This document shows positions 1 to 9,321 of a DNA stretch of 64,000 nt, in pieces. This DNA comes from Perkinsus marinus ATCC 50983 (lineage: Eukaryota; Perkinsozoa; Perkinsida; Perkinsidae), in contig NW_003205427.1 in assembly GCF_000006405.1 (NCBI RefSeq), forward strand, positions 182,519 through 246,518. The letters run 5' to 3'. Every line of letters starts with the position of its first letter. The first letter of the stretch is position 1. The translations under genes were made by a program, and so were the position numbers. The notes beneath the pieces were generated by a model. That model saw nothing but the letters and a program-made list of their open reading frames with translations. It was not told where the DNA came from and ran no database searches.

Positions 1-2070
1 CTACTATTGCCGCTACTGCTGCCTAGCAACTATACTAGATACTACGTGAGGCGGCCAGCTTCGATCGTATGGGGTCCTCGAGTGTTGCCACGGAAGAGAG
101 GGTGGTAGTGAAGGATTATCGTCAACTGCCTGTAGAGCTCGAGACTGGACCAGTTGGCGATGGGTAGGATGGGGTATACCTCAATCACTGGGGTGATGAC
201 GTTGTTATGGTAGTCCTTTCCGGAAGATTAAAGTATTTACGGTCGCGGCGCACAACATGATCGACCAAATAGCGCAGTTGTTGACTATGTACAAACTGAT
301 AGAAAAAGCGTATTTCTACGATTTTGGTGAGTGCGACTAGCTCCATATTTCCCCTCTGGAGCTGCTCAGGTCCCTATTGTGAGTTCGCCAAGTTCATCTC
401 CTGTTGGTCTCCGTTTCGGGTGAGCTGAAGGTGTGGGTTTCGGGTTTGTTGGAAGTCTGGTGTCCGTCAGAACGATGGACTGGACCCTCCTAGAAGCCCC
501 ATGGAGAAAGCCGTGAGGGGCTCTACTCTATGCTTCGTCTGAGTTGCCCGACGTGTGGTAGGCATTGGATAGGGCCGAGAAGTTGCCGGGGGCCCGAGGG
601 GGTAAGAAGCATCATGTTACCGAGTTCACACCAGAAGAGAAAATGAAATATTATGAGGTAGTGGTGGCAGGAGGAGGAGGAGGAGGAGGGAGCGGGTATT
701 TCTTCGGTCGTGTAGGGTGGGGGTAGATACTGCGGGGTCGGCCCGAGTTCAGATCGAGTGAGGCGTTTCTGTGTATCTTCCCCCCGGGGCCCCTGTGTCG
801 GCTGATGCTGGCCATGGAGGAAGCCCATCTCGCATCGAGGAAGAAACTCATCATGCTACCAGGTGAGTCCGAACGGGGCTGTCACTGGGTGGTCGTGGGT
901 AGGATCTAGGTTGGCGTTTTGATCAAAACTTCAAATTGGCGAACGACTCGTGTAATTGGAGTAACGACTTACGTCGACTATTTGTGGAGAGGAAGGAGGA
1001 GGGGGTAGCTGCTTTGGGTGAGGGGCCTGAGGGTAGGGCCGGACTGGTACTACTGCCGCTGCTGCCCTAGGTGCTATATCTCTATTTGACGTCCATCACA
1101 TTCACCACTTCATTGGAGTGCCCATCACTGAGATACCTCTAATCGACACGTGTGTTAACCCGTTGTGGCTGGGGAGATCCAACCGTGTGTTGGAGCCGGA
1201 CAGGGCCAGCAAGGGTTTGGTGGGCTTTGGCTGCCCCGACGGCGGGAGATGCGATTTAGGTCCTATTTTTCCCGGCTCGGAAAAACTATCCTGATCGTTT
1301 CGACCCCAACAACTACATATACAAACGAATCTTGAAGCCCGTGGTCGGTGATATTCTTATGAAGGTCCGAAAGGTGTAGGAAGGTGAAAATGGGGAAATA
1401 TTTAGCGGAGCGAAGCAGAATTGTGTAGTTATCCACGGTTTGAGGTGGAGGATCTGGTGCGTCACAAAGCAGTAGTTTGGGTACCGTACGCCCCTACTAT
1501 ATGTGCTCTAGTCGAGCAGTATAGTGCTGGCATCACCATTTTCGTAAGTAAAGTGATTAGCTCAGTAGGAGGCCCCCTCAGGTACCCTCATTGACCTATC
1601 TGGTAGACCTTGTGCTCAATGCGTCTGATAAGAAGTTCCCTACTATGTGTTGGGTCCTGGTCAATGGTAGTGTATGTAGTGCAGTGCACAGGTACGATAC
1701 TATAACAGGCCGGGAGTGCTATGCTGAAGGGTGGAGGGCTGAGGAGGCTGGTGACCCCTACCCTCCTGGGCACATGTTAACGAACGAGGAAGCGGCCAAG
1801 TGGGGTTGCTGAATTCTCCTTGTGCTCGTTATGGCTACCGCGGTTTGTATTTTCCACGTCGACAGGTACTGGTTGAACTATAGCTTCTTTTATACGAGGC
1901 CCTTCTTCCACTACTTTGACTCTCCCGAGGACCTCCAAGTGAAACTGGAGGCGTTCAGTCTGGGTGAAGCCAGAGAGAATTCCTGGAGGATCAGACACTA
2001 TGTGAGCCACAATTTGATACCTAGTGCTGTTGAGGGGTGGAAGGCCCTCCTAACACGGCTGGGCTTATGA
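1..2070 (+). CDS. multi-exon protein, 5' end outside window
   Basis: I do not recognise this protein. Coding-quality stretches on + include about 254-325 (ends at a GTGAGT donor), about 1070-1270 (DVHHIHHFIGVPITEIPLID, then a Cys/Gly-rich GFGCPDGGRC), 1591-1812 (DLVLNASDKKFPTMCWVLVN) and 1822-2070, which ends in TGA after a Trp/Leu-rich C-terminus. Frames change between them at plausible GT-AG junctions such as the GTAAGTAAAG donor near 1545. The 1591-2070 part has a faint look of the transglutaminase-like tail of CC2D2A/CEP76-type ciliary proteins, but I cannot show this. Whether it is one gene or two is uncertain. Confidence 0.4.
668..693. repeat. short GGA/AGG triplet run
   Basis: About eight consecutive GGA/AGG triplets form a purine-only tract. 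It lies in a region (about 330-1040) where I see no convincing exon, so it is probably intronic or intergenic. Confidence 0.6.
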
Positions 2071-2151
2071 CCAACATGGACGTATCTAGGCCAGCACTGT
2101 GTTGAGTTTTCTGGAAGCTCTGGTCACTCCTTCGTTTCTGGCCAGTTCAGA

Positions 2152-2519
2152 ATGTCAGAGGAGTCTCGGCGTATTGTGGAGTACCAGCCGAACACAGCAG
2201 TGCCGCAGTTGTCGATTCAGAGTCATGCACTGGGGGAGCCCACTAGGCCTGTGGTAGGGTGTGAGGAGTGGAAGGTGTGGAAGGTGTGGTATTCCGGGTT
2301 TAGGGGTTGCCCAAGCCTGGCCATCTCCTGTTGGAGAGTACCCTCCCGAGTCTATCGGTGCCGGTCCTGGCGGGGGAGGAGGTGTTGCCGTTGACGCCGT
2401 CATCGAAGGTGGGTAATGGACTACAGGAGGGCTGGGGTGATGCTGGTTTGTATCAGAGAGCCATGGAGTACTCGTCGTCATTGAAGAGCCCGTCATCTGC
2501 TGTCAGTAGGTTAGGGTAG
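2152..2519 (+). CDS. Gly/Ser-rich C-terminal exons, unknown
   Basis: Two stretches on + read well. One, around 2340-2410, encodes a Gly-rich run (AGPGGGGGVAVDAVIEG). A short intron (GTGGGTAATG...ACAG, about 2409-2426) separates it from the second, which encodes DAGLYQRAMEYSSSLKSPSS and ends in TAG at 2517-2519. It could be the end of the preceding gene or a separate small gene. No family recognised. Confidence 0.35.
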
Positions 2520-2542
2520 CGGGACTTGTCTCAAGGGCTGGG

Positions 2543-2821
2543 CTATGGGCGTGTTTTTTGAACGCTTTTCGGAGCGATTACCCTTGGTATGAGATGCTTG
2601 TGGTTGGTCATCGTTTGCCTGTGAATGCGCGATTTTCGTTGGGGAATGTCCGAAATTCCGTGAGATCGTCCTTTGGCCGGTGAATACGTGTCCATAAGAG
2701 ACTCGGTGATCTGATTCGAGAAGTTATAAAGCATTTGGTGCCTAGGGTGTGTCGAGATACACTGTGTAGGCACCACAGCAAGCCCACCTGCTGCAGCTAA
2801 GAAGAGAAGGAAGATCGTCAT
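2543..2821 (-). CDS. putative small secreted protein (92 aa)
   Basis: This uninterrupted minus-strand ORF starts with ATG at 2821. The N-terminus (MTIFLLFLAAAGGLAVVPTQ) is a good hydrophobic signal peptide, followed by a hydrophilic, basic 70-residue mature part without recognisable motifs and with only one Cys after the signal. Small secreted proteins of this form are common in parasites, but the ORF is short and could be fortuitous. Plus-strand coding stops just before it at 2519. Confidence 0.35.
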   Translation of the reverse strand: MTIFLLFLAAAGGLAVVPTQCISTHPRHQMLYNFSNQITESLMDTYSPAKGRSHGISDIPQRKSRIHRQTMTNHKHLIPRVIAPKSVQKTRP

Positions 2822-2929
2822 GAACGGGCGGCGAATGATGGACCTGGGAGATCAGCTTGTGTGATGCATTCGTCTACTGTGTATGCCTTATCATCGTAGT
2901 GTTTCTAAAATCACTTACCTTGGGAGCCG

Positions 2930-3244
2930 CTATTGAGTTGCCGGGGAGAGGAGTCCAAGAGTAGCTCATTAACGATGAAAAGCCCTGAAGTGATAGCAGC
3001 TGCGGTGGAAATGGTAGAGCCTGGGAGCTCCAGCAGGCCTAGTTCGGTGAGGGGGAGAAGGAGGGCACCTAGTCCGTGTCCCCCCGTATCTGACGTCCCT
3101 AAACTGGGGTCGGCCCCTCAGAGGAAAGTAGGGATGGAGTGGTAGGGAAGGCAGAGTTGTTGCTTGTAAGGTGTCGGACAGACGATTGCCGCCGCGACGC
3201 AGGAGTAACATTTCAGACTCGGGTCTTCCTTGCGTGGTCATTCA

Positions 3245-3275
<31 letters not shown>

Positions 3276-3276
3276 A

Positions 3277-3309
<33 letters not shown>

Positions 3310-3310
3310 C

Positions 3311-3396
<86 letters not shown>

Positions 3397-3832
3397 TGGA
3401 CTGATAGAGGGGGTGCCATAGCAGTGGATTGTGATGTTCCTTTTGGCCTAGTTGGGCTCCCTTTAGGCCCCTCCGACATCACCAGGGCCAAGTCTAAGGC
3501 TATCGCCTCTACCACCGCTGACTCCCCCGCGGTCGAGAGGTATGCCTAGGAAGAGAGCACGTGAGAGTATTGAAGAGAGCAGTAGAGTACGGGAGGCATC
3601 TAGGGCTAGTGATAGTCTACTGTAAGGGTAGTCTACTGGACTGCAACGGCTAGGTACAGTCCTACCTCCATCGCCCAGGGGGTGTAAAGAGGAGGAAACC
3701 ACAGGAGAAGTGAAATCACCAGAGTCGGGGACTTCGAGGGTACCCAAGCGGCGTATGGTCAAGTCAGAGGTGGGAGATGACAGCGAAAGCGAATCAGAAA
3801 ATGGAGGCTCGGGGAAGGGGCTGCTGGGGTAA
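2930..3832 (+). CDS. Ser-rich/acidic low-complexity protein with triplet repeat
   Basis: Several + stretches have a consistent Ser/Pro/Glu-rich bias: about 2933-3145 (SSRPSSVRGRRRAPSPCPP), the repeat-coded run, 3423-3550 (LVGLPLGPSDITRAKSKAIA), 3543-3622 (basic/acidic RESIEESSRVREASRASDS) and 3660-3830 (KRRMVKSEVGDDSESESENG), ending in TAA at 3829-3831. The alternating basic and acidic Ser clusters look like a disordered nuclear protein. Exon joints are not resolved. The TAG repeat at 3246-3398 lies in the middle and would encode poly-Ser in the frame that stays open through it. Confidence 0.4.
3246..3398. repeat. (TAG)n / (GTA)n trinucleotide microsatellite
   Basis: About 50 copies of one triplet are read directly, interrupted by single variant units (AAT near 3275, AGC near 3310) and flanked by GGT variants. 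All three forward frames and one reverse frame can stay open through it (poly-Ser, poly-Val, and poly-Tyr on minus), so long ORFs here are artefacts of the repeat. A TAG-reading frame would be a continuous stop run. Confidence 0.95.
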
Positions 3833-4232
3833 CTCGAGTCCGTTGAGGAAATGCAAGATTGCAAGATTTGCTATTTGTCTAGGTATATTTCTGCAGTGTT
3901 CAAGTCACGTAACAGTATGTAATTAGCTCATGCACGCCTATAGTTTCACTCGAAGTGGAAGCCTCTCGTGTTGGGTTCGCTCGGACCGTTGTCATTGGAT
4001 GTTGTCGGTCTCCGGTTGCCTTTGACACGATGTCCCATGAAGCGAGGATGGAAGTGGGAGTATGCGTGCAGTGCACTGCAGTGAAACCAGCACGTCCGAG
4101 GCACCACTCGCTGTTGAGGGGCAGCTCGAAGGAGGAGAGGATGGTCCTGGCGGCGGGAACGATGTCGATGGACAGGTGAGGGGGGAGGACTGATCGCGGC
4201 GCCGTTGAATTGCATGGGGTAGGGCGAGCTCG

Positions 4233-6220
4233 GTGGAGATCCTCGAGTACGACCCGACAACGGAGGGCTGGGTAAGGGTAGAGGCTATTGAGCATACTTT
4301 CCCTGTAATAAGCGATGGAGTGATAGGAGGGCACTGTGGGGCTATAGGTTGGGAAAATCCTATGGGCACCGCCGATGGAGAACTATGTGAAGCAGACAGC
4401 GGAGGAATTCGTTTCATGGTGAGGGAGGGGTAGTGGGAAATGGCAGTAGAAATGACGACAGAATAAGAAGCCGTATCGTTGCGAGGAACGGTCGTAGTCT
4501 CGGACTAGGGGGGAGAGGGAAGGTTTGTGGTTGTCAGCTCAGACCAGCTCCGGTTGTGGCGATGTGAACAAGGCCGAGATAAGGGCTTCAAGTTGGCTGG
4601 GATCTTCCGACCAGCACCGGGATGCTCTGGTGGAGGCGCGTAAGGGCATCTATTTGCTCTCCATGTTGAGGATTCACTTCAGGCCCTGCTGTCCATATTC
4701 TGGAGTTGCATGGAGTGGCGATAGGCTAGCGGCCTGTACACGGTCGGGGCTGGTCATGGTATGGAGTACCACAACCTACGATATACTACGCTGCTCGGAC
4801 TTCGGCAACGACACGTCCAACCCTATGGTGAGGAAGAGGCGGGGCCCTTCTTGGCGTTTCTACACGGCCCCTGTGGTTTAGTCCCTATGTGACGTGAGCT
4901 TCGTGGCATCGGATGTGCTGGCAGTCTGCAACACTAAGGGGGAGGTGCTCCTCATGGATCTGGCTGAGGAGGATGCTGATGATGCTGCTGTAGTGGTAGG
5001 GAACATATACGCTGGCTGTGTCTGGGGGATGGCAATAGCAGGTCCAGCGCTCACCGGAAGAGTTCCCCGAGCAGATGATTTGGTGAAGGCGTGGTACTGC
5101 TTTGTCTGCTATGAGGTGCTGTCGTTTTCAGTTTCGCGTCGATGTCCGAGCATGGGAGACTTGGGCTGGTGATGCAGGAGACCGGCGAGATCGTTTGTTA
5201 TCGTTTCGAAATGCGGGGTGAAGAGGGCAAGTTGCGGTATCTGGCCACAGGTATGTGCCGTCGTCCGTGGCAATGTACGGTATGGCTTGCGTGTCTGTCA
5301 GTTTATACGGAGGCGTCTGTGGCGGCTGCAACCTTTGCCTCGTTTGAAGAGCCTACAGGGTAGGGAGGGCGGCAAGGGGGAATTTTCGGTGGACAACAGA
5401 GTCGGACTTTTGGGTCAACTGCAAAGCAGTTTAGTCCCCGCTAGAGTTATAATGGAATATCAACAGATTGTAGCATCATCCTTAGGCCAACCCTATGTAC
5501 GGCCAATGACAACGGCACTCTATCGTTGTGGAAGTGGCCAGAAGAAGGTAATTGCATGAGCCCATTTCTTGGTTCACATGGAGTGTCTTCAGGTCCTCGT
5601 GGCCCTTTCCCAGCAGCCCGGATGCGTCCTCTTTATCAATGGTCGTTGAGCTTACCCAATAGGGAAGGACTTGTCTCCACTGTGCAAGTGTGCTCGGAGA
5701 AACAGCTGAGCCCCCCGAGCGGGTGTGGACAGGTAAGGAGAAAGAGGGGCATTTTGTACCGTTCGTTCATCCTCTTTTCTGTTCATCAGGCACTGGTTGT
5801 TAGCACAACGGGCGGCCGTGTTGCCCTCACTTTCTTGCCGGAGGATTTGCCTTCTACGTGGGAGGACCAGGAGTCTCCCCGACCAGCTGCCAAGGCCCCA
5901 AGACTGAGTACGGGCTCATCGGTCCATACCCGAACACGTGAGTATCCGTCTAGTAGCCTCTGGGGCATGTTTGTCCATGTCTTAGGGCTCTCGGGAGGCT
6001 CAAAGGGGGGCTCGGAGACTGGCAGGGTAGCTTGAGGACGGTCTGATAGTGTCGTTGTATTGGTGCCTTAGGAACGTCCTTGGGTGTTGGAGTCCTCAAC
6101 GATAAGGTCCCCCTTATCGACGCTGGCAGCAGAGTGAAGTTCAAGCCACGTTTTCGTATGTGTACGTTCTGTTGTATTGTCAATGCGAGACTCGAGGCGG
6201 GGGAGCGGGGCGGTCGGGAA
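4233..6220 (+). CDS. multi-exon WD-type beta-propeller protein
   Basis: Coding exons on + are separated by short introns. 4233-4420 has an N-terminal region (EYDPTTEGWVRVEAIEHTFP). 4540-4832 contains propeller-like blades (SGVAWSGDRLAACTRSGLVM, then VWSTTTYDI). 4894-5050 has VCNTKGEVLLMDLAEED. 5143-5250 has GRLGLVMQETGEIVCYRFEM. Around 5465-5550 a clear WD-type strand reads LCTANDNGTLSLWKWPEE, followed by a donor. 5788-5935 has VVSTTGGRVALTFLPED. The repeated hydrophobic strand, Gly-turn, W/Y pattern supports a beta-propeller. Low similarity between blades is reminiscent of TFIIIC-type or other divergent WD proteins, but I cannot assign one. The 3' end is uncertain. Confidence 0.5.
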
Positions 6221-6282
6221 GGAGGGGTGTCTGTAGGCCTCTTCGCCGCAACCAAATGCTTCCTCATCAGCATAGCAAAAGA

Positions 6283-7051
6283 ACATGAGACTAAGGGCGA
6301 CTGAGGTGACTTCCTCCGATAGGGCCATGTACAGTATGGCGAGCCACCTATCATTCTTTAGGCAATTCTCGTTGAGACAGTTCGTCCTCGAGCGGAAGAC
6401 TACCCGTCGTGGATGACCGTCGCGTGCACGTGGTTGGCCCTTTTCGGGTTGGGCTTTGGTTTGGCGTAAGGCCACTTTTGATTTGGCCCGGCTCGAGATG
6501 TCGAGTCCTCCTCTTCTACTGCAATCGTTGTCGTGACCAGCTCTCGGGAGAATTTCATAACATACCCAAAATCCAGGTATCTGTTGTTGTGGTATCGGCA
6601 ACGGAAGCACGAGAAGGCTGTCAAACGACATCAGAAAATACTCGACAAGCAGCGCCTTAAGCGGGCATCTTTGAATGCGCGTGGGTTGGCTGGAGGCTTT
6701 CATCTCCACAGCGAGCGTCGAGTTGGGTGTCTGTACTCAGTCATGGCGGCTAATGACAGTGCCGAGGCGCTGGCGAGGAAAACGGGGGTTGGTGACACGG
6801 GGCAGAATTATGATGGAGACTATCACCACGAGAAGGGCCCGAAGGAGGTGACTTGCGAGCATCGGTCGTCCATGTTCTGGTTGAGAAGCAGTCAGTTGTT
6901 GTTTTTGCAGGCAGGAGCCCGACGCCATGACCATCACCGTCGCAAGGTGAAGGAACGTACTCGACCTCGTGTGTCTGCTACCCCATTGCCAAGTCCTGCC
7001 AGGGACAGGAGTATGCCTGGTCCTCAATACAGTATGAATGACTCGTCTTAG
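6283..7051 (+). CDS. putative membrane protein with basic cytoplasmic tail
   Basis: An exon about 6362-6468 encodes MTVACTWLALFGLGFGLA, a likely membrane segment, followed by a GTAAGG donor. A later exon from about 6575 encodes RYLLLWYRQRKHEKAVKRHQ and runs to about 6847, where a GTGACT donor follows. The last exon (after an acceptor near 6910) is basic (ARRHDHHRRKVKERTRPRV) and ends in TAG at 7049-7051. This fits a hydrophobic N-terminal half with a long basic hydrophilic tail. No family recognised. A long minus-strand ORF over the same bases (6068-6709) was judged a shadow. Confidence 0.4.
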
Positions 7052-7990
7052 GCCCTTCCCCGGCGGCAGGCAACATTCGGAAGAGCAAGCTAGTTCCTCG
7101 CGGCTGAGTTGACATGGAAATGATGACCACCATGTCGCTCGAGGCGCGTACTTGTTGTTTCCCAGAGTGTCGTGTTCGATGATCGTCTGAGTGGGGATGC
7201 TCATGTTGAGTCGTTCCAGTTTTATGTCATAAAACCCAACGCCCTCAACGGTTGTGGTCAGTGGTCTCCAACTGTTCCGTTCACGTCGGAGAGGTGTGCT
7301 GCAATAACACTTTGATACGACACGTACATCGTAGCCGGAAACGTAATCCACAGCGATTTCGCCTATAGATGCGAGGCTCCCAAGTCGGCGGAGCATGTTT
7401 CTGAACCGCAGTCATTTGGTCTTGCCGGATTCTCTATGTCGAGTTCTCTCTTGGGCAGTGGTATGCTCGTCGGTGGTGCTCCTAGATGTCGAGGAGTGTA
7501 TTCGGGAGTGGTGCATACGATATAAAGGATAAGACATGGAATTGTGATAATAGGGCTACGAGGCCTATTTATAGCGCGCCACGATGGACACTCATAGGAA
7601 GCACAACTAAACAGCCGTAATGGTCGTAGCGACTTCCTGACCTGTTTATGTGATGCATCGCTCCGCTACTACCACTCCGGAAAAAGGGGGCAAGTTCATG
7701 AGATGTAGACACTTAACTTTCGGAATTGAATCAGATGGATAAGCTGGCCATTTGAGGGGCAGAGAGTGGCGGTCCACGAGAGAGTTGAATAGAAGTCCTC
7801 TGCCGATCCTGCGAAGAGAACCAAGGGAGAGGCAGGCTTGGACAGTCGCTGTAGTTAATGTGATGTCCCTTTTCTGATTCGGAGGATTTGTGTTACACGT
7901 AGTGGGGACAGTCTGAAAGCACTGGAGAACCCAAGTAGGAAGAACGAGGGAATTAATCTGTCGTCCACAGAGAGGTCGTTCATAGAGGTC
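7052..7990. other. no convincing gene
   Basis: Short ORFs on both strands lack domain or codon evidence. The region may hold the 3' part and 3' UTR of the minus-strand HSBP1-like gene, whose last exon I could not place. Confidence 0.4.
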
Positions 7991-7999
7991 TGAATAACG

Positions 8000-8290
8000 A
8001 TTATGAGCTGTTGCTAGTGTGACGGCAATCACCTCGTTGGCCAACCCTTGAAGATCCCTCTCTAGCTCGTCCACACGGTTGGTCATGTCATCGAGGCGGC
8101 CCACTATGGTGCCGGACATGCTCTGGAACCGAGTTTGCTGACGATGGCGAGACGGGCGGAGCGAAGCAGAATAAAAGGCACACCATTTTTTGAGCAGATT
8201 TGATACGAAGACTGTGAGCTCCTGCATGGCTTGATCGGCGACTGATGTCTCATACGGGGTGGTAGACGCTCGTTCAACATCCGACAAAGC
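8000..8290 (-). CDS. HSBP1-like heat-shock-factor-binding coiled coil
   Basis: HSBP1 is a small trimeric coiled-coil protein that binds heat-shock factor and the WASH complex. The minus strand here encodes MQELTVFVSNLL followed by RFQSMSGTIVGRLDDMTNRV and DELERDLQGLANE. This closely follows HSBP1 (LTSVVQTLL, KFQTMSDQIIGRIDDMSSRI, DDLEKNI). The first in-frame ATG is at 8227; an open frame continues upstream to 8287 without ATG, so a 5' exon is possible. The frame stays open through an insertion of roughly 14 residues between the two conserved blocks, which carries the dispersed GCGGAGCGAAGC motif in antisense. A donor (GTGATT) follows ANE, and the last exon was not located. Confidence 0.65.
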
Positions 8291-9321
8291 AATGGACGGC
8301 TAGCAGGTTAACACCTCCCTGCTTTATTGCATAGGGTGTCTTCTTGGTGACTCCAGTTATGGATAAAAGCAGGCAAGACCTGACAGAACTCGAGTGAGTG
8401 TCACACAAGTTCCATCACGGAGGCATACCCCGTAGAGTGGCAATGCAAACTACTATATGCTGCTGATTCAGTCGGGCTAAAGAGTATCAACATCTCGATA
8501 AGATCGATTAAGATTCGACCTATTCTCATTAATTGATAATCATCATGTGCAACAACAGCTCGTTGAGGGTAGGCGCAAACGCTTGTCCCCTACTCCAAAA
8601 ACAGGACAGAATCCAGAGGGCAGAGATTCTCTCCTAGCGGCTGTTGCAGCACAGTGGACCAACGAGGTCCGCGGTCCATGAACGGTTGAGCCCACTGCAG
8701 TGGATAGCAAATTGTAGTTCGCTCTATCAGTACCCCTGCGCGGCTGGAGGCGCCCAGTGTAATAATGGCGACCTCCAGCTATCACACTACGGACGGACCG
8801 CAGTCAGTGAGCGCTAAGTCTCATCATGAGCGTCAGGCCCTCGCATTCTATAACCTCAGACACAGCCAAAGAATTGATCAATCCGCAGCGCCTCTGATGA
8901 ACAGAAGGCTTGGCAAATTACTGTCAATAAATTCTTTTGTCATCATGGGGAGTCATTCATTGTGGCATCAGATTCAACCGTATAACTTCATAGCTACCTC
9001 TGCGGTGGTAATAGCAAGATGATGGGTTGACTCATCACAGCCATCAAATCCATTTCAGATGTTCACAAGCGGCCATAGCGTGATCGATGCCATTAGTTGT
9101 CGGCGCAAGATCCTCAGATATATTAGCGCTCGCCATTCTGATCGATTATTGTTTTCGACGTGCCTTGCGCCGTGTATGGCAGACTCGACGGTCCATAGGC
9201 ACCTCTTATAGTATTCGGTAACACTGAATCCTCTACAAAGGCTGTCACCATGAGAGTGAGCATGAATACTGCACTGTAACGGGACTATTTGTGAGCTCCT
9301 AAGGACCCGTTATCAAACTCA
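8291..9321. other. intergenic region, no convincing gene
   Basis: This lies between the divergently transcribed HSBP1-like (-) and AAMP-like (+) genes and probably contains both promoters. Short ORFs such as 8543-8785 (-) and 8765-9022 (+) have no recognisable features. No clear TATA box or repeat seen. Confidence 0.5.

Noticed and set aside
3213-3515. Minus-strand ORF with a long poly-Tyr run
   Set aside because: It is a product of the TAG microsatellite, which stays open in several frames.
6068-6709. 213-codon minus-strand ORF
   Set aside because: It overlaps better-supported plus-strand exons with matching donors and acceptors, and its own sequence has no domain, signal or paralogue.
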